A stretch of DNA of 42,479 bases, from contig CANLCJ010000035.1 in assembly GCA_947489085.1 (NCBI GenBank), positions 1 to 42,479 on the forward strand, read 5' to 3'. This document shows, in pieces, positions 1-8,919 of the stretch. The DNA comes from an uncultured Flavobacteriaceae bacterium (GTDB taxonomy: Bacteria; Bacteroidota; Bacteroidia; Flavobacteriales; Flavobacteriaceae). A model generated the notes under the pieces. The model was not told the DNA's origin. It saw nothing but the letters and a program-made list of their open reading frames with translations, and did no database searches. Made by a program: the position numbers and the translations under genes. Each line of letters opens with the position of its first letter. The stretch's first letter is position 1.

Positions 1-154
1 ACCAATATTCTGGCAATTAAATTCTATTTGAGAAGCTGTAAAAGTAGCAATACCACAATTATCAGTAGAGCCATTATCGAGATCTTGAGGATCGAGTATG
101 GCAATACCTTCTGCATTTAAAGCCAGATTTATATTTTGACATATAGCTACAGGA
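1..154 (-). repeat. HYR-module repeat, copy 2 (nearly identical to 757-910)
   Basis: This segment matches 757-910 with three differences in 154 bases by eye. The copies are 756 bp (252 codons) apart, so the repeat is in frame and encodes the same piece of the DPVAICQNINL module. It reaches the window edge, so its true extent is unknown. Confidence 0.9.
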
Positions 155-3150
155 GATGTATTATCCTCAATGGTAACAATGGCCTCACAAGTGTTTGAGT
201 TATTGTTGCTATCTGTTACAGTAAGTATTACTGTATTTTCACCAACGTTATCACAATTAAATTCTGTTTGAGATATTTGAATATCAGATATTATTCCGCA
301 ATTATCTGTAGAACCATTATCAATATCCTGCGCAGTAATAGTAACAGTATTAGTTAGAGGGTCTAAAGCTGTTGTTAGAGGTTGACAAATAGCAGTTGGC
401 AATTCATCATCAACAACAGTTACGTTTTGTATACATGAGTTAGAATTTCCAGAACTGTCAGTTACTGTCCAAGTTACCTCAGTAGTACCTACTTCGAAAA
501 GAAACGTATCAGGATCTATAGGTTGATTATTTACAGATGCCACAACAGTATTAATATCGCAATTGTTTGTGGCTTCCGGTCTTCCTAAATTTACAGTAGT
601 AGAGCAATTACCAAGACCATCACTAGAAGTCATTGCTGCCTCAATATCCTGAGGACAGGTAACAGTAGGTGTAATGTTATTTAAAACTGTAACTGTAGCA
701 GTACAATCGTTTGTGTTACCACTATTATCTGTAACGGTAAGTGTCACTTGGTTTTCACCAATATTCTGGCAATTAAATTCTATTTGAGAAGCTGTAAAAG
801 TAGCAATACCACAATTATCAGTAGAGCCATTATTGAGATCTTGTGGATCGAGTACGGCAATACCTTCTGCATTTAAAGCCAGATTTATATTTTGACATAT
901 AGCTACAGGATCTTCATTGTCTGTCAAGGTTACAGTTTGGTTGCAACTGGCAGTGTTTCCGGCAGCATCATTTACAGTCCATGAAACAATAGTTTCACCT
1001 AATTCAAACTCAAATGTTTCAGGATCTATTATTGTATCATCTACTTGTGCGGTAACGGTTGTAATATCGCAATTATCGTTTACTATTGGTGCTCCAATAC
1101 TCAATGTAGAATTACAATCGCCTGTATTCTCTGATGTTAATGCATTAATGTTTTCCGGGCACTCTATAGTGGGTGCTTCCGTATCGTTTACCGTAATTGT
1201 TTGCGTAACATTTATGGTGTTTCCACAATCGTCGGTAACACTATAGGTACGTGTAATTATTTCAGGATTACTATTGTTATCTGAAACGTCCCCTACAAAG
1301 GCTATTATAGGAGCTATACCAGAGTTATCAGCTTCATCGTTTACAACAGAGGTATCGGCAGCAGGAACATCTGCGGCACATTGTACTGTTATGGCGTCTG
1401 GATTACTTGCAGTAGGAGGAGAGTTTATAAAATCTACAGCATTAATAGGTATGGTTAAAGGACCAGTTAAAGGCGAACCTTCGCAAATACCATCTATTTC
1501 GAAACCACGAATAAGATCTACTTCGAAAGGGACAGTAGATACAGCGCCTACACCACTTATAGATCCAGATAACGCAACTACAGACTCAAATGCAGGTGCA
1601 TTTAAAATGGAGCAGTTTGTTGTTACTGTAAGCGATAAATCGAGTGTAGCTAAAATTTCGTTAGGATTAGAAGGTAAAGGTAGTGTGCCTAAATCCCATA
1701 CAATAGCACCATTATCTCCTATACTTGGGTCGAAAGTAGGTGCGCCATTAGGCGTTAAGGCGGAAGATGTTGTGCTATTTATATTAAAGTTTGAAGGATT
1801 TACAGAAGCAGGAATAGGTATTGTTAATACTACATTATTTAAGGGTTCTGTTCCTGTATTTTTTATTTGGATGTTAAAATCTGCATTTTCGTTAGGCTCT
1901 AAAGACGAATTGGTTTCGTTAGGTGTTTCCCCGTTTATATTGGTGTTGGATAATACAACTTCAGGTTCTGGAACAAAAGCTTCTATAGAAAATGTGACAT
2001 TAAAAATAGCATAAGTATCTCTGGTTGATGCGTATTTAATGGTTGTAGATGTCTGTAAGTTGTCTATAAATTTATTATCGTCTGTAGGGTCTGCGTTATT
2101 GTTACCATTATCTACATTAAACATGGCAATATCTAGGCCTGTATTATTTGGTAAATCGGGATTCCTAGGGCCATCTGTTAAAATAGAGGAGTTAAAAAAG
2201 TTAGATAAATCGTTACCTGAATGCGAAAGCGATTCGAATGTATTGGTATCTTGTCTAAGCATTTGCAGGATATCTCCAGCGACAACAACATCACCTTCGC
2301 CGGCCATTACTCCTAATTTAAAATTTACATCGCCGTTTTGTACAGCATTAAAACCAGATATAGGAATATTAAAATCTTCTGAACCAGCGTTTACAAAAGC
2401 GTGTCCATCAAAAACACTGATATCTCTAAATCGCATTCTGGAGTTTTCGTAAACGACTACCATTCCCCAGCCACCAAAATAGCCAACGAAATCTGCATTA
2501 CCTTCTCTTGTAGCAATGTCTGCAACAAAATATTCTCCTATACCATGGGTACGCACATAACTTGTAACGTCTGCATAAGCAGAATAGATATTAAAATCTT
2601 CGTTATTGGTTGGAAAAGCAATAACACCATTAGCATTTACAGCTTCATAATCATTAGCACCTGGTCCTTGAATAAGAACACTTTCCTTGTCTAACGTTCG
2701 TGTAATGCCGTTTTTAGTAACTTCAAATGTTTGTGTGTCAATATCGTTAGCACCAGCTGCTCTACCAGACCAGTATAAGCCCGCAAAAATAATGTTGGAA
2801 CATTCTGGTATCGCTCCGTTTTCTGTGGATAATGTTAAAGTAGCAGACGAGGAATTTATCGTGTTGGTGTCAGTATCGACATCAACATATTCCATATCAT
2901 TATTGTTGTTTCTTAAGTCGTTGTAATCTACCAAAGTTAAGTTGGTATTACCAATCATGGTAAAATCTCCTTTAACAGTAAATACTGTTTGAGTAGGATT
3001 TTCTTCAGCAGCTCTTTTTTCGAAAGGTACTCTTACTTGCGCATAACCATTCTGGCTAAAGCCTAATATAACAATTGCTAAGATGCTAAGAGAGAAAACA
3101 AAACGTTGTTTAGCGCACTTATTATATAATTTTTTGAGACGTATTTTCAT
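1..3150 (-). CDS. Large HYR-repeat secreted surface protein, 3' end missing
   Basis: Reading the minus strand from the ATG at 3150 gives an open frame of 1050 codons that runs off the left edge without a stop, so the protein is C-terminally incomplete here. It starts with a basic stretch and a hydrophobic signal segment (FSLSILAIVILGFSQNGYAQ). A region of about 450 residues follows, with Asn/Asp-rich beta-type sequence, and then tandem repeats. Two repeat kinds alternate: HYR-like modules (CPENI, DNCDI, VNDAAGNTASC) and modules starting DPVAICQNINL and containing STDNCGI. HYR modules are immunoglobulin-like folds of secreted and adhesive proteins; in Flavobacteriaceae such proteins usually end in a type IX secretion signal, which would lie outside the window. 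A role in adhesion or surface structure is inferred. The gene lies 11 bp after a small secreted-protein gene and may be cotranscribed with it. Confidence 0.85.
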   Translation of the reverse strand, partial: MKIRLKKLYNKCAKQRFVFSLSILAIVILGFSQNGYAQVRVPFEKRAAEENPTQTVFTVKGDFTMIGNTNLTLVDYNDLRNNNNDMEYVDVDTDTNTINSSSATLTLSTENGAIPECSNIIFAGLYWSGRAAGANDIDTQTFEVTKNGITRTLDKESVLIQGPGANDYEAVNANGVIAFPTNNEDFNIYSAYADVTSYVRTHGIGEYFVADIATREGNADFVGYFGGWGMVVVYENSRMRFRDISVFDGHAFVNAGSEDFNIPISGFNAVQNGDVNFKLGVMAGEGDVVVAGDILQMLRQDTNTFESLSHSGNDLSNFFNSSILTDGPRNPDLPNNTGLDIAMFNVDNGNNNADPTDDNKFIDNLQTSTTIKYASTRDTYAIFNVTFSIEAFVPEPEVVLSNTNINGETPNETNSSLEPNENADFNIQIKNTGTEPLNNVVLTIPIPASVNPSNFNINSTTSSALTPNGAPTFDPSIGDNGAIVWDLGTLPLPSNPNEILATLDLSLTVTTNCSILNAPAFESVVALSGSISGVGAVSTVPFEVDLIRGFEIDGICEGSPLTGPLTIPINAVDFINSPPTASNPDAITVQCAADVPAADTSVVNDEADNSGIAPIIAFVGDVSDNNSNPEIITRTYSVTDDCGNTINVTQTITVNDTEAPTIECPENINALTSENTGDCNSTLSIGAPIVNDNCDITTVTAQVDDTIIDPETFEFELGETIVSWTVNDAAGNTASCNQTVTLTDNEDPVAICQNINLALNAEGIAVLDPQDLNNGSTDNCGIATFTASQIEFNCQNIGENQVTLTVTDNSGNTNDCTATVTVLNNITPTVTCPQDIEAAMTSSDGLGNCSTTVNLGRPEATNNCDINTVVASVNNQPIDPDTFLFEVGTTEVTWTVTDSSGNSNSCIQNVTVVDDELPTAICQPLTTALDPLTNTVTITAQDIDNGSTDNCGIISDIQISQTEFNCDNVGENTVILTVTDSNNNSNTCEAIVTIEDNTSPVAICQNINLALNAEGIAILDPQDLDNGSTDNCGIATFTASQIEFNCQNIG
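757..910 (-). repeat. HYR-module repeat, copy 1 (nearly identical to 1-154)
   Basis: This is the partner of 1-154, at an in-frame distance of 252 codons. A more diverged relative of the same module lies between them, around 240-320. The near identity of the outer copies compared with the inner one points to recent duplication or gene conversion. Confidence 0.9.
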
Positions 3151-3161
3151 TTTTAACGTGA

Positions 3162-3668
3162 TTACGAGGGAATTTCAGTTTTGTAAAATACTCTTATGTT
3201 ATTCGAATCTATTGTAACGAATTTTAAAATTTCGCTTGGGTTAGAGTTAAAACAACATTTTATAAATATGTATTTTAAATTTTTATAGCTTGACAAATTA
3301 GAAAGACTAGCTAAGGCACTAAGTTCTTTAGTAGTGTTTAGCGTTATGTAAATAAGTTCTATTTGTTCTGAATTAAAATTTAAACGCTCTAAAGCTTGTA
3401 GTGACTTATAGTCGTTAACCACTAATTTTCTAGAAGCTAGTTCGGGCTCAAGTATTTTATTTATCTTTTGGTTATCTACATATGTAGTAGGGTGTAATTT
3501 AAAAGCTAAATCTTTAAAGTGCGCTGTATTTGAATTGTAATTTTTAGCGTTTAGCTTTATCTCTTGTATTACCGAATTATTCTGGGTATTAGATTGTGCT
3601 GTGCAGTAAAAACTACAACATAGCAATAATACAAACAAGCTACTACATTTAGAAACTAGTGTTTTCAT
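3162..3668 (-). CDS. Small secreted protein of unknown function
   Basis: The product is 168 residues and starts with a clear signal peptide (SLFVLLLCCSFYCTAQS, residues about 10-26). The mature part has no motif I recognise. It is Asn/Ser/Leu-rich, and residues about 95-150 resemble a short leucine-rich stretch (ALERLNFNSEQIELIYITLN, LASLSNLSSYKNLKYI), the spacing seen in irregular leucine-rich repeats, but this is weak. The stop at 3162 is 11 bp before the start of the HYR-repeat gene on the same strand, so the two are probably one transcript and may act together at the cell surface. No homology could be tested. Confidence 0.7.
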   Translation of the reverse strand: MKTLVSKCSSLFVLLLCCSFYCTAQSNTQNNSVIQEIKLNAKNYNSNTAHFKDLAFKLHPTTYVDNQKINKILEPELASRKLVVNDYKSLQALERLNFNSEQIELIYITLNTTKELSALASLSNLSSYKNLKYIFIKCCFNSNPSEILKFVTIDSNNIRVFYKTEIPS

Positions 3669-4084
3669 AATAAAATTGTTTAACTCAATTTTAATTTTAA
3701 TAATTGTAGTATACTAAACGTATTGTTTAGATACACCATTTTTTTGAGGGAAGATATGGTATAAAAACAGTTAACTGCTTTTAAAGCTGGATTAGTTATA
3801 GCTCTATGTCTATTTAGGTTTGGGACCATTATTTTTATTTTACGTAGGTTAAGCAAATAGACATATATCTTACTTTACATTCAAAAAAAAATGTCAAACC
3901 ACAAATAAAATCGACAAAAAGGCTAAGATTTTATTTTGTCCACCGTTTTTTGTCGTTAAACGGTAACCCTAAGCTATAATTTATGTAAGAAACAGTGACG
4001 ATACTTAGAAAATAGTATTGCTTTTCTTATTATTTGCTTTATAAGTAGTAACTTTAGTAGCATTTAAAACGATATTTTAAGCTT
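3669..4084. promoter_or_regulatory. 416-bp divergent intergenic region with several inverted repeats
   Basis: No gene is visible between the secreted-protein gene (leftward) and sixA (rightward), so promoters for both must lie here. Inverted repeats seen: CTAAAC/GTTTAG at 3714-3719 and 3725-3730; an 11-bp pair at 3805-3815 and 3855-3865; a 10-bp pair at 3903-3912 and 3927-3936; CGACAAAAA/TTTTTGTCG at 3912-3920 and 3947-3955; and ACCGTTT/AAACGGT at 3942-3948 and 3958-3964. The last three overlap and could form alternative hairpins. No perfect TAnnTTTG box was found close to either start. Confidence 0.45.
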
Positions 4085-4576
4085 ATGAAAACAAAACGTC
4101 TTACGCTAATTCGTCATGCTAAATCATCTTGGGAATTTGATGTTATAGATCATGAACGCCCCCTAAAAACTAGAGGAAAGAGCGATGCAGATTTAATTGC
4201 AAAAGCACTTGGTAAAATAAATTTAAAACCAGACGCGATTAAGATAAGTGATGCTAAACGTACCCTAGAGACATCTCATATAATTTTACCTTATTTAAAT
4301 GTAGATCAAACGATAATAACTTACAACCATAAGCTTTATGATTTCTCTGGAGAGTTGTTACTAGACGTTATTAAAAACACCTCGCCTTTAGTTAACCATT
4401 TATTGGTATTTGGGCATAATTACGCCATTACAAATTTTGTAAACAGTTACGGAACGAAAATTATAGATAACGTTCCAACATGTGGTGTTGTAATGCTTGA
4501 ATTTGTAACAAACGATTGGTCTAATTTAGGCAATGGCAGTACTTTAGATACAATTTTTCCAAGAGACTTAAAATAG
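4085..4576 (+). CDS. sixA: SixA-type histidine phosphatase
   Basis: This 163-residue protein belongs to the histidine phosphatase (RHG) superfamily. The phosphohistidine motif LIRHAKSSW places the catalytic His at residue 11, and the second active-site His is at 111 in VFGHN. The length matches the small SixA proteins, which remove phosphate from phosphohistidine in signalling proteins; the true substrate in this organism is unknown. It precedes ppk1 by about 120 bp, and ppx follows, so a link to phosphate or polyphosphate metabolism is plausible. The ATG at 4085 gives the motif at the usual distance from the N-terminus. Confidence 0.85.
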   Translation: MKTKRLTLIRHAKSSWEFDVIDHERPLKTRGKSDADLIAKALGKINLKPDAIKISDAKRTLETSHIILPYLNVDQTIITYNHKLYDFSGELLLDVIKNTSPLVNHLLVFGHNYAITNFVNSYGTKIIDNVPTCGVVMLEFVTNDWSNLGNGSTLDTIFPRDLK

Positions 4577-4664
4577 AAGATTTTAAAACCAGATAGACTT
4601 ATTATAGGTTTAAAATTAACCAAATTTTAATGGCTCATAAAATTCGTTTTTATGCTAAATAGAA

Positions 4665-4672
4665 TATATTTG
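4665..4672 (+). promoter_or_regulatory. Bacteroidota -7 promoter box for ppk1
   Basis: TATATTTG matches the TAnnTTTG consensus of Bacteroidota primary promoters. Transcription would begin near 4679, giving a leader of about 16 nt before the ATG at 4695. No good TTG element is present at -33. The box sits just upstream of the TTG codon at 4674, which argues against that codon as a start. Confidence 0.5.
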
Positions 4673-4694
4673 TTTGTATTATAACCGAACAAAA

Positions 4695-6758
4695 ATGACC
4701 AAAATAGAAAACGTTGATAACCAATATATTAATAGAGAAATTAGCTGGTTGCAATTTAATGCACGTGTATTGCAAGAAGCTACAGATACCAAAGTACCTT
4801 TAATAGATAGGTTACGGTTTTTAGGGATTTTCTCTAATAATTTAGACGAATTCTTTAAAGTAAGATATGCTACTGTAAAGCGTATTGTAGAAGCTGGAAA
4901 AGGAGGTAAAAACGAGTTAGGGGGCATAAAAGCTAAACAACTTTTAGAAATTATAACCCAAATTGTTATTACCCAACAATCTGAGAGTCTTAGAGTTTTA
5001 GATACTATTGATACTGCTTTAAGAAAAGAAAATATTTTTATTATTAATGAAACTGGACTTAGCGAAGGGCAAAAAGAATTTGTTAAAAACTACTATTTTC
5101 AACATTTAAGTACAGCATTAGTTACTATAATATTAAACGATTTAGTTGTGCTTCCAAATTTGAAGGATAGTGCAGCTTATTTGGCGGTTAAAATGGAAAT
5201 GAAAGACCAAACGAAACAGTTTGCGCTTGTAGAAATTCCTAAATCTGTTAACCGTTTTATAGAATTACCTCAGGAAGGAGATAAGCATTACATTATAATG
5301 GTAGACGATTTATTGCGGTACTGTTTGTGTGAAATATTTAATATTTTCGATTATGAAACAATCTCTGCCCATATGATTAAGATTACCAGAGATGGCGAAC
5401 TTGATTTTGACAGCGATTTGAGTAAAAGTTTCATGGAAAAAATATCGGATAGTGTAAAGCATAGAGAATTAGGGGCGCCTGTTCGTTTTGTGTACGATAA
5501 AACGATTGATACAGACACGTTGGAGTACTTAATGCAAAAAATGGGTATAGATAATACAGATAGTATTATACCAGGAGGGCGTTACCATAACAAACGTGAT
5601 TATATGGGGTTTCCTAGTTTGGGTAGGGCAGATTTACTTTATGATAAGATTACCCCGCTTCGCGTAAAAGGTTTAAGTTTAGAAACAAGTATTTTTAATG
5701 CTATAGCGGTTAAAGATTATTTGGTACACACACCCTACCACACGTTCACTTATATTGTCAAGTTTTTAAGAGAAGCTGCCTTAGATCCTAAAGTAAAAAC
5801 GATAAAAATTACCATCTACAGATTGGCACAAATATCCCGCGTGGCTAGTGCTTTAATAAATGCAGCGATTAACGGGAAAACGGTTACTGTTTCCATAGAA
5901 CTTAGAGCTCGATTTGATGAGGAAGCCAATATTCGTTACGCCGAACAGATGAAAAAAGAGGGGGTAAACCTTATTTTTGGAGTACCAGGCCTAAAAGTAC
6001 ATAGCAAAATGTGTGTTATAGAACGAGAAGAAGGCAAAAAACTAAAACGTTATGGTTTTATAAGCACAGGTAATTTTAACGAGTCTACTGCTAAAATATA
6101 TACCGATTATACTCTTTTTACAGCAAACCAACAAATATTAAAAGAAGTCAATAAAATATTTAATTTCTTTAAAACTAATTACCGCATTTACGCCTATAAA
6201 CACCTTATTGTTTCGCCGCATTATACACAAAAAACAGTGTTTAAATTAATAGATGCTGAAATTAAAAAAAGTAAGGAAGGCGGTAAAGGCTATATTCGTT
6301 TAAAAATGAATAGCGTATCTAGTTACACCATGATAGACAAGCTATACGAAGCCAGTAATGCTGGTGTACGAATCGATATGATTGTGAGAGGCATTTGTTG
6401 TCTTGTTCCTGATATTAAAGGCATGAGTGAAAATATTAAAGTGATAAGTATTATTGATAAATTTTTGGAACATTCTCGCCTTTATATTTTCGGAGAGGAT
6501 GCAGATGCTAAAATGTACATTTCTTCTGCAGATTGGATGACGAGAAATATTGAAAATAGAGTAGAAGTGAGTTGCCCTATTTATAGTGAAGCAGTAAAAC
6601 AAGAAATTATAGATAATTTTAACATATGTTGGAGCGATAACATAAAGTCTAGGCTTATCAATACCAATAATGAAAATGAATACAGGTTAAATAGTAAAGG
6701 AAAGGTAAGATCTCAAATTGCATTGTACGATTATTATCTCGATAAATTAAACGCTTAG
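4695..6758 (+). CDS. ppk1: Polyphosphate kinase 1
   Basis: The product (687 residues from the ATG at 4695) reversibly transfers the terminal phosphate of ATP to polyphosphate. It has the full PPK1 layout: N-terminal helical domain with the INREISWLQFNARVLQEA signature (residues about 12-29), the middle domain, and two phospholipase-D-like catalytic domains. The phospho-accepting His is 436 (KVHSKM) and the second catalytic His is 593 (LEHSRLYIF), almost the numbers of the E. coli enzyme (435 and 592). An in-frame TTG at 4674 would add seven residues, but it overlaps the likely transcription start, so the ATG was preferred. The ppx gene begins 6 bp after the stop. Confidence 0.95.
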   Translation: MTKIENVDNQYINREISWLQFNARVLQEATDTKVPLIDRLRFLGIFSNNLDEFFKVRYATVKRIVEAGKGGKNELGGIKAKQLLEIITQIVITQQSESLRVLDTIDTALRKENIFIINETGLSEGQKEFVKNYYFQHLSTALVTIILNDLVVLPNLKDSAAYLAVKMEMKDQTKQFALVEIPKSVNRFIELPQEGDKHYIIMVDDLLRYCLCEIFNIFDYETISAHMIKITRDGELDFDSDLSKSFMEKISDSVKHRELGAPVRFVYDKTIDTDTLEYLMQKMGIDNTDSIIPGGRYHNKRDYMGFPSLGRADLLYDKITPLRVKGLSLETSIFNAIAVKDYLVHTPYHTFTYIVKFLREAALDPKVKTIKITIYRLAQISRVASALINAAINGKTVTVSIELRARFDEEANIRYAEQMKKEGVNLIFGVPGLKVHSKMCVIEREEGKKLKRYGFISTGNFNESTAKIYTDYTLFTANQQILKEVNKIFNFFKTNYRIYAYKHLIVSPHYTQKTVFKLIDAEIKKSKEGGKGYIRLKMNSVSSYTMIDKLYEASNAGVRIDMIVRGICCLVPDIKGMSENIKVISIIDKFLEHSRLYIFGEDADAKMYISSADWMTRNIENRVEVSCPIYSEAVKQEIIDNFNICWSDNIKSRLINTNNENEYRLNSKGKVRSQIALYDYYLDKLNA

Positions 6759-6764
6759 ATTAAT

Positions 6765-7670
6765 ATGCTTTCAATAAAAAAATATGCCGCCATAGATATC
6801 GGTTCTAATGCTGTTCGTCTTCTAATATCTAATGTTATTGAAGAAAAAGGAAAGCCGCCTGTTTTTAAGAAAAATTCTCTAGTACGTGTACCTATACGTT
6901 TAGGAGCAGATGTTTTTGTTAAAGGTGAAATCTCTAAAGCAAATACGCAACGCATGTTAGATACAATGTTGGCTTTTAATCTTTTAATGAAGTCTCACAA
7001 TATTGTTAAATACAAAGCATGTGCTACTTCTGCTATGAGAGAATCTAAAAACGGACGTAAAGTAGTTAATGCTATTTTAGAGCATTCTGGATTGCATATT
7101 GATATCATAGACGGAGAAGAAGAAGCTGCTATTATTGCGGCCACAGATTTAAATAAATTTATCGACCCTAATAAGGTTTACCTTTATGTGGACGTGGGTG
7201 GTGGTAGTACAGAGTTTTCTGTGATAAGCAATGGCCGACAAATTGCATCCAAATCTTTTAAAATTGGAACTGTACGTTTATTAAACGATATGGTAAAAAA
7301 AGACGCTTGGCAAGAATTAGAGGCATGGATAAATACACATACTAAAGCTTACGAGAAAATAAGTGTTATAGGTTCTGGTGGAAACATTAATAAAATATTT
7401 AAAATATCTGGTAAGCCAGTAGGAAAACCATTAACATACTTTTATCTAACCACCTACTATGATACATTACAAAGTTTTTCTTACGAAGAGCGTATTACAG
7501 AGTTAGGTCTAAACCAAGATAGGGCAGATGTAATTATTCCAGCAATGCGCATTTACTTATTTGCAATGAAATGGAGTAAAGCCAAACATATTTACGTACC
7601 TAAAATAGGTCTGGCAGATGGTGTTATTAAAAGTATATATTATAACACTGTTTCAAGCAATACACAGTAA
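6765..7670 (+). CDS. ppx: Exopolyphosphatase, Ppx/GppA family (short form)
   Basis: The 301-residue protein has the ASKHA-fold signatures of the Ppx/GppA family: AIDIGSNAVRLLI near residues 9-21, DGEEEA at about 117-122 carrying the catalytic Glu, and the phosphate loop DVGGGSTEF at 143-151. It is the short form, without the C-terminal HD-like domain of E. coli Ppx. It is expected to release phosphate from polyphosphate chain ends, or to hydrolyse pppGpp; sequence alone does not decide between these. It follows ppk1 by 6 bp, so synthesis and breakdown of polyphosphate appear to be coexpressed. Confidence 0.88.
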   Translation: MLSIKKYAAIDIGSNAVRLLISNVIEEKGKPPVFKKNSLVRVPIRLGADVFVKGEISKANTQRMLDTMLAFNLLMKSHNIVKYKACATSAMRESKNGRKVVNAILEHSGLHIDIIDGEEEAAIIAATDLNKFIDPNKVYLYVDVGGGSTEFSVISNGRQIASKSFKIGTVRLLNDMVKKDAWQELEAWINTHTKAYEKISVIGSGGNINKIFKISGKPVGKPLTYFYLTTYYDTLQSFSYEERITELGLNQDRADVIIPAMRIYLFAMKWSKAKHIYVPKIGLADGVIKSIYYNTVSSNTQ

Positions 7671-7762
7671 AATTTTGCAATTCAACCACAAATTCTTCTC
7701 ATTTTCATAATATAGTATATATTCGTTTTAAAATTTTTAAAAGTAAACCCAAAACTATTATA

Positions 7763-8293
7763 ATGAAAAAATTAGCCATTTTAATTGTGTTAATATTTAC
7801 AGGTTTTAACATGTACTCTCAAAATGGTACCTACGGTGTTAGAGGAGGTGCTACATTATCACGTTTAAATTTCGATGACGATTCTGATTTGGATTTGGAT
7901 ACAGGAAGTAGAGTAAGTTTTTATATTGGTTTTTTTGCAGATTTCCAGTTATCTAATACAGTATCTGTTGTGCCAGAATTACAGTTTTCACCAGAAGGGA
8001 GTAAAGAAGAGCTTTTGCATTTAAATTTAATTCAATTGCCTGTGTTATTTAAGTTTAAAGTACACGAAAGGGTTAGGTTAGGCGTAGGGCCACAAGTAGC
8101 AATTAACACCAACAGAATAAACGATGCTGTACAAGATTTTCATTTTTCTGGGATTGCAGGTGTAGAATATAAATTAAACCAGATGCTTTTTATAGATTTA
8201 AGATACAGTGCAGGGATTAATAATGTTTTTGAAAACGATATTATAGAAGCTACAAACTCTAATTTTCAGTTGGGAATTGGCTATCAATTTTAA
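7763..8293 (+). CDS. Outer-membrane beta-barrel protein (porin family)
   Basis: The 176-residue product has a signal peptide (ILIVLIFTGFNMYSQ, ending near residue 20) and then alternating hydrophobic beta strands typical of the small OMP_b-brl_2 family: GVRGGATLSRLNF at the start of the mature protein, FYIGFFADFQLS, LGVGPQVA, and a C-terminal strand NFQLGIGYQF ending in Phe, the usual signal for barrel insertion. An acidic insertion (DDDSDLDLD) lies in the first loop. The substrate or role is unknown. The stop overlaps the convergent stop of miaE by 4 bp. Confidence 0.8.
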   Translation: MKKLAILIVLIFTGFNMYSQNGTYGVRGGATLSRLNFDDDSDLDLDTGSRVSFYIGFFADFQLSNTVSVVPELQFSPEGSKEELLHLNLIQLPVLFKFKVHERVRLGVGPQVAINTNRINDAVQDFHFSGIAGVEYKLNQMLFIDLRYSAGINNVFENDIIEATNSNFQLGIGYQF

Positions 8294-8871
8294 CCATGTA
8301 TAGCCTCGGTATTGCCGAGTTTGCCCATAATCTCAGCTTCAAAAGCTAATAGCTCTTGCCATTTTTTGTCAACCTCTTGCTTGTCTCCATATTGTCTTGC
8401 AAAACCTAAGAACATAGTGTAGTGATTGGCTTCGCTTACCATTAAATTTCTATAGAATGTGGCAAGCGTTTTATCTTCTAATTCTTCAGAAAGTAACCTA
8501 AAACGTTCACAGCTTCTAGCTTCAATTAAAGCGGCATAAAGCAAACGGTGTACCAATTGAGTAGTTCTACTGCCACCTTTAGGAAAAAATTTAACGAGAG
8601 CTATAACGTATTCGTCTTTTCGGTCTCGACCCAAAGTCCAACCACGTTCTATAATCTTATCATGTACCATTTTAAAATGGCTAATTTCTTCTTTTACTAA
8701 AGCCGTCATTTCTTGTACAAGGTCTGTATACTCAGGAAAACTAACTATTAACGAAATGGCGGTACTGGTTGCCTTTTGTTCGCAAAACGCATGATCGGTT
8801 AATATTTCTTTAATATTTTTTTCTACAATATTTACCCATCTTGGGTCTGTAGGTAATTTAAGTCCAAGCAT
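8290..8871 (-). CDS. miaE: tRNA-(ms2io6A37) hydroxylase, MiaE-like
   Basis: The 193-residue protein matches the MiaE family of ferritin-like diiron monooxygenases, which hydroxylate the isopentenyl side chain of 2-methylthio-N6-isopentenyladenosine at tRNA position 37. Visible candidate iron ligands are in KEEISHFKMVHDKI (residues about 81-94), in EARSCERF, and in the C-terminal SEANHYTMF. The N-terminal LKLPTDPRW is also typical. The gene lies downstream of dnaX on the same strand (48 bp gap) and ends tail to tail with the beta-barrel gene. Confidence 0.85.
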   Translation of the reverse strand: MLGLKLPTDPRWVNIVEKNIKEILTDHAFCEQKATSTAISLIVSFPEYTDLVQEMTALVKEEISHFKMVHDKIIERGWTLGRDRKDEYVIALVKFFPKGGSRTTQLVHRLLYAALIEARSCERFRLLSEELEDKTLATFYRNLMVSEANHYTMFLGFARQYGDKQEVDKKWQELLAFEAEIMGKLGNTEAIHG

Positions 8872-8919
8872 AATTTTATTTTATAGTTTGCTTTTCAAAG
8901 TTGGTAATGCCACTCATTT

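Noticed and set aside
917-2926. Several plus-strand open frames of 79-246 codons
   Set aside because: They are antisense to the HYR-repeat gene, lack credible starts, and arise from its repetitive composition; the minus frame has a signal peptide and clear domains.
4674-4694. TTG start giving a PPK1 seven residues longer
   Set aside because: The TTG lies within the expected promoter-to-start region right after the TATATTTG box, and the ATG at 4695 gives a normal N-terminus.
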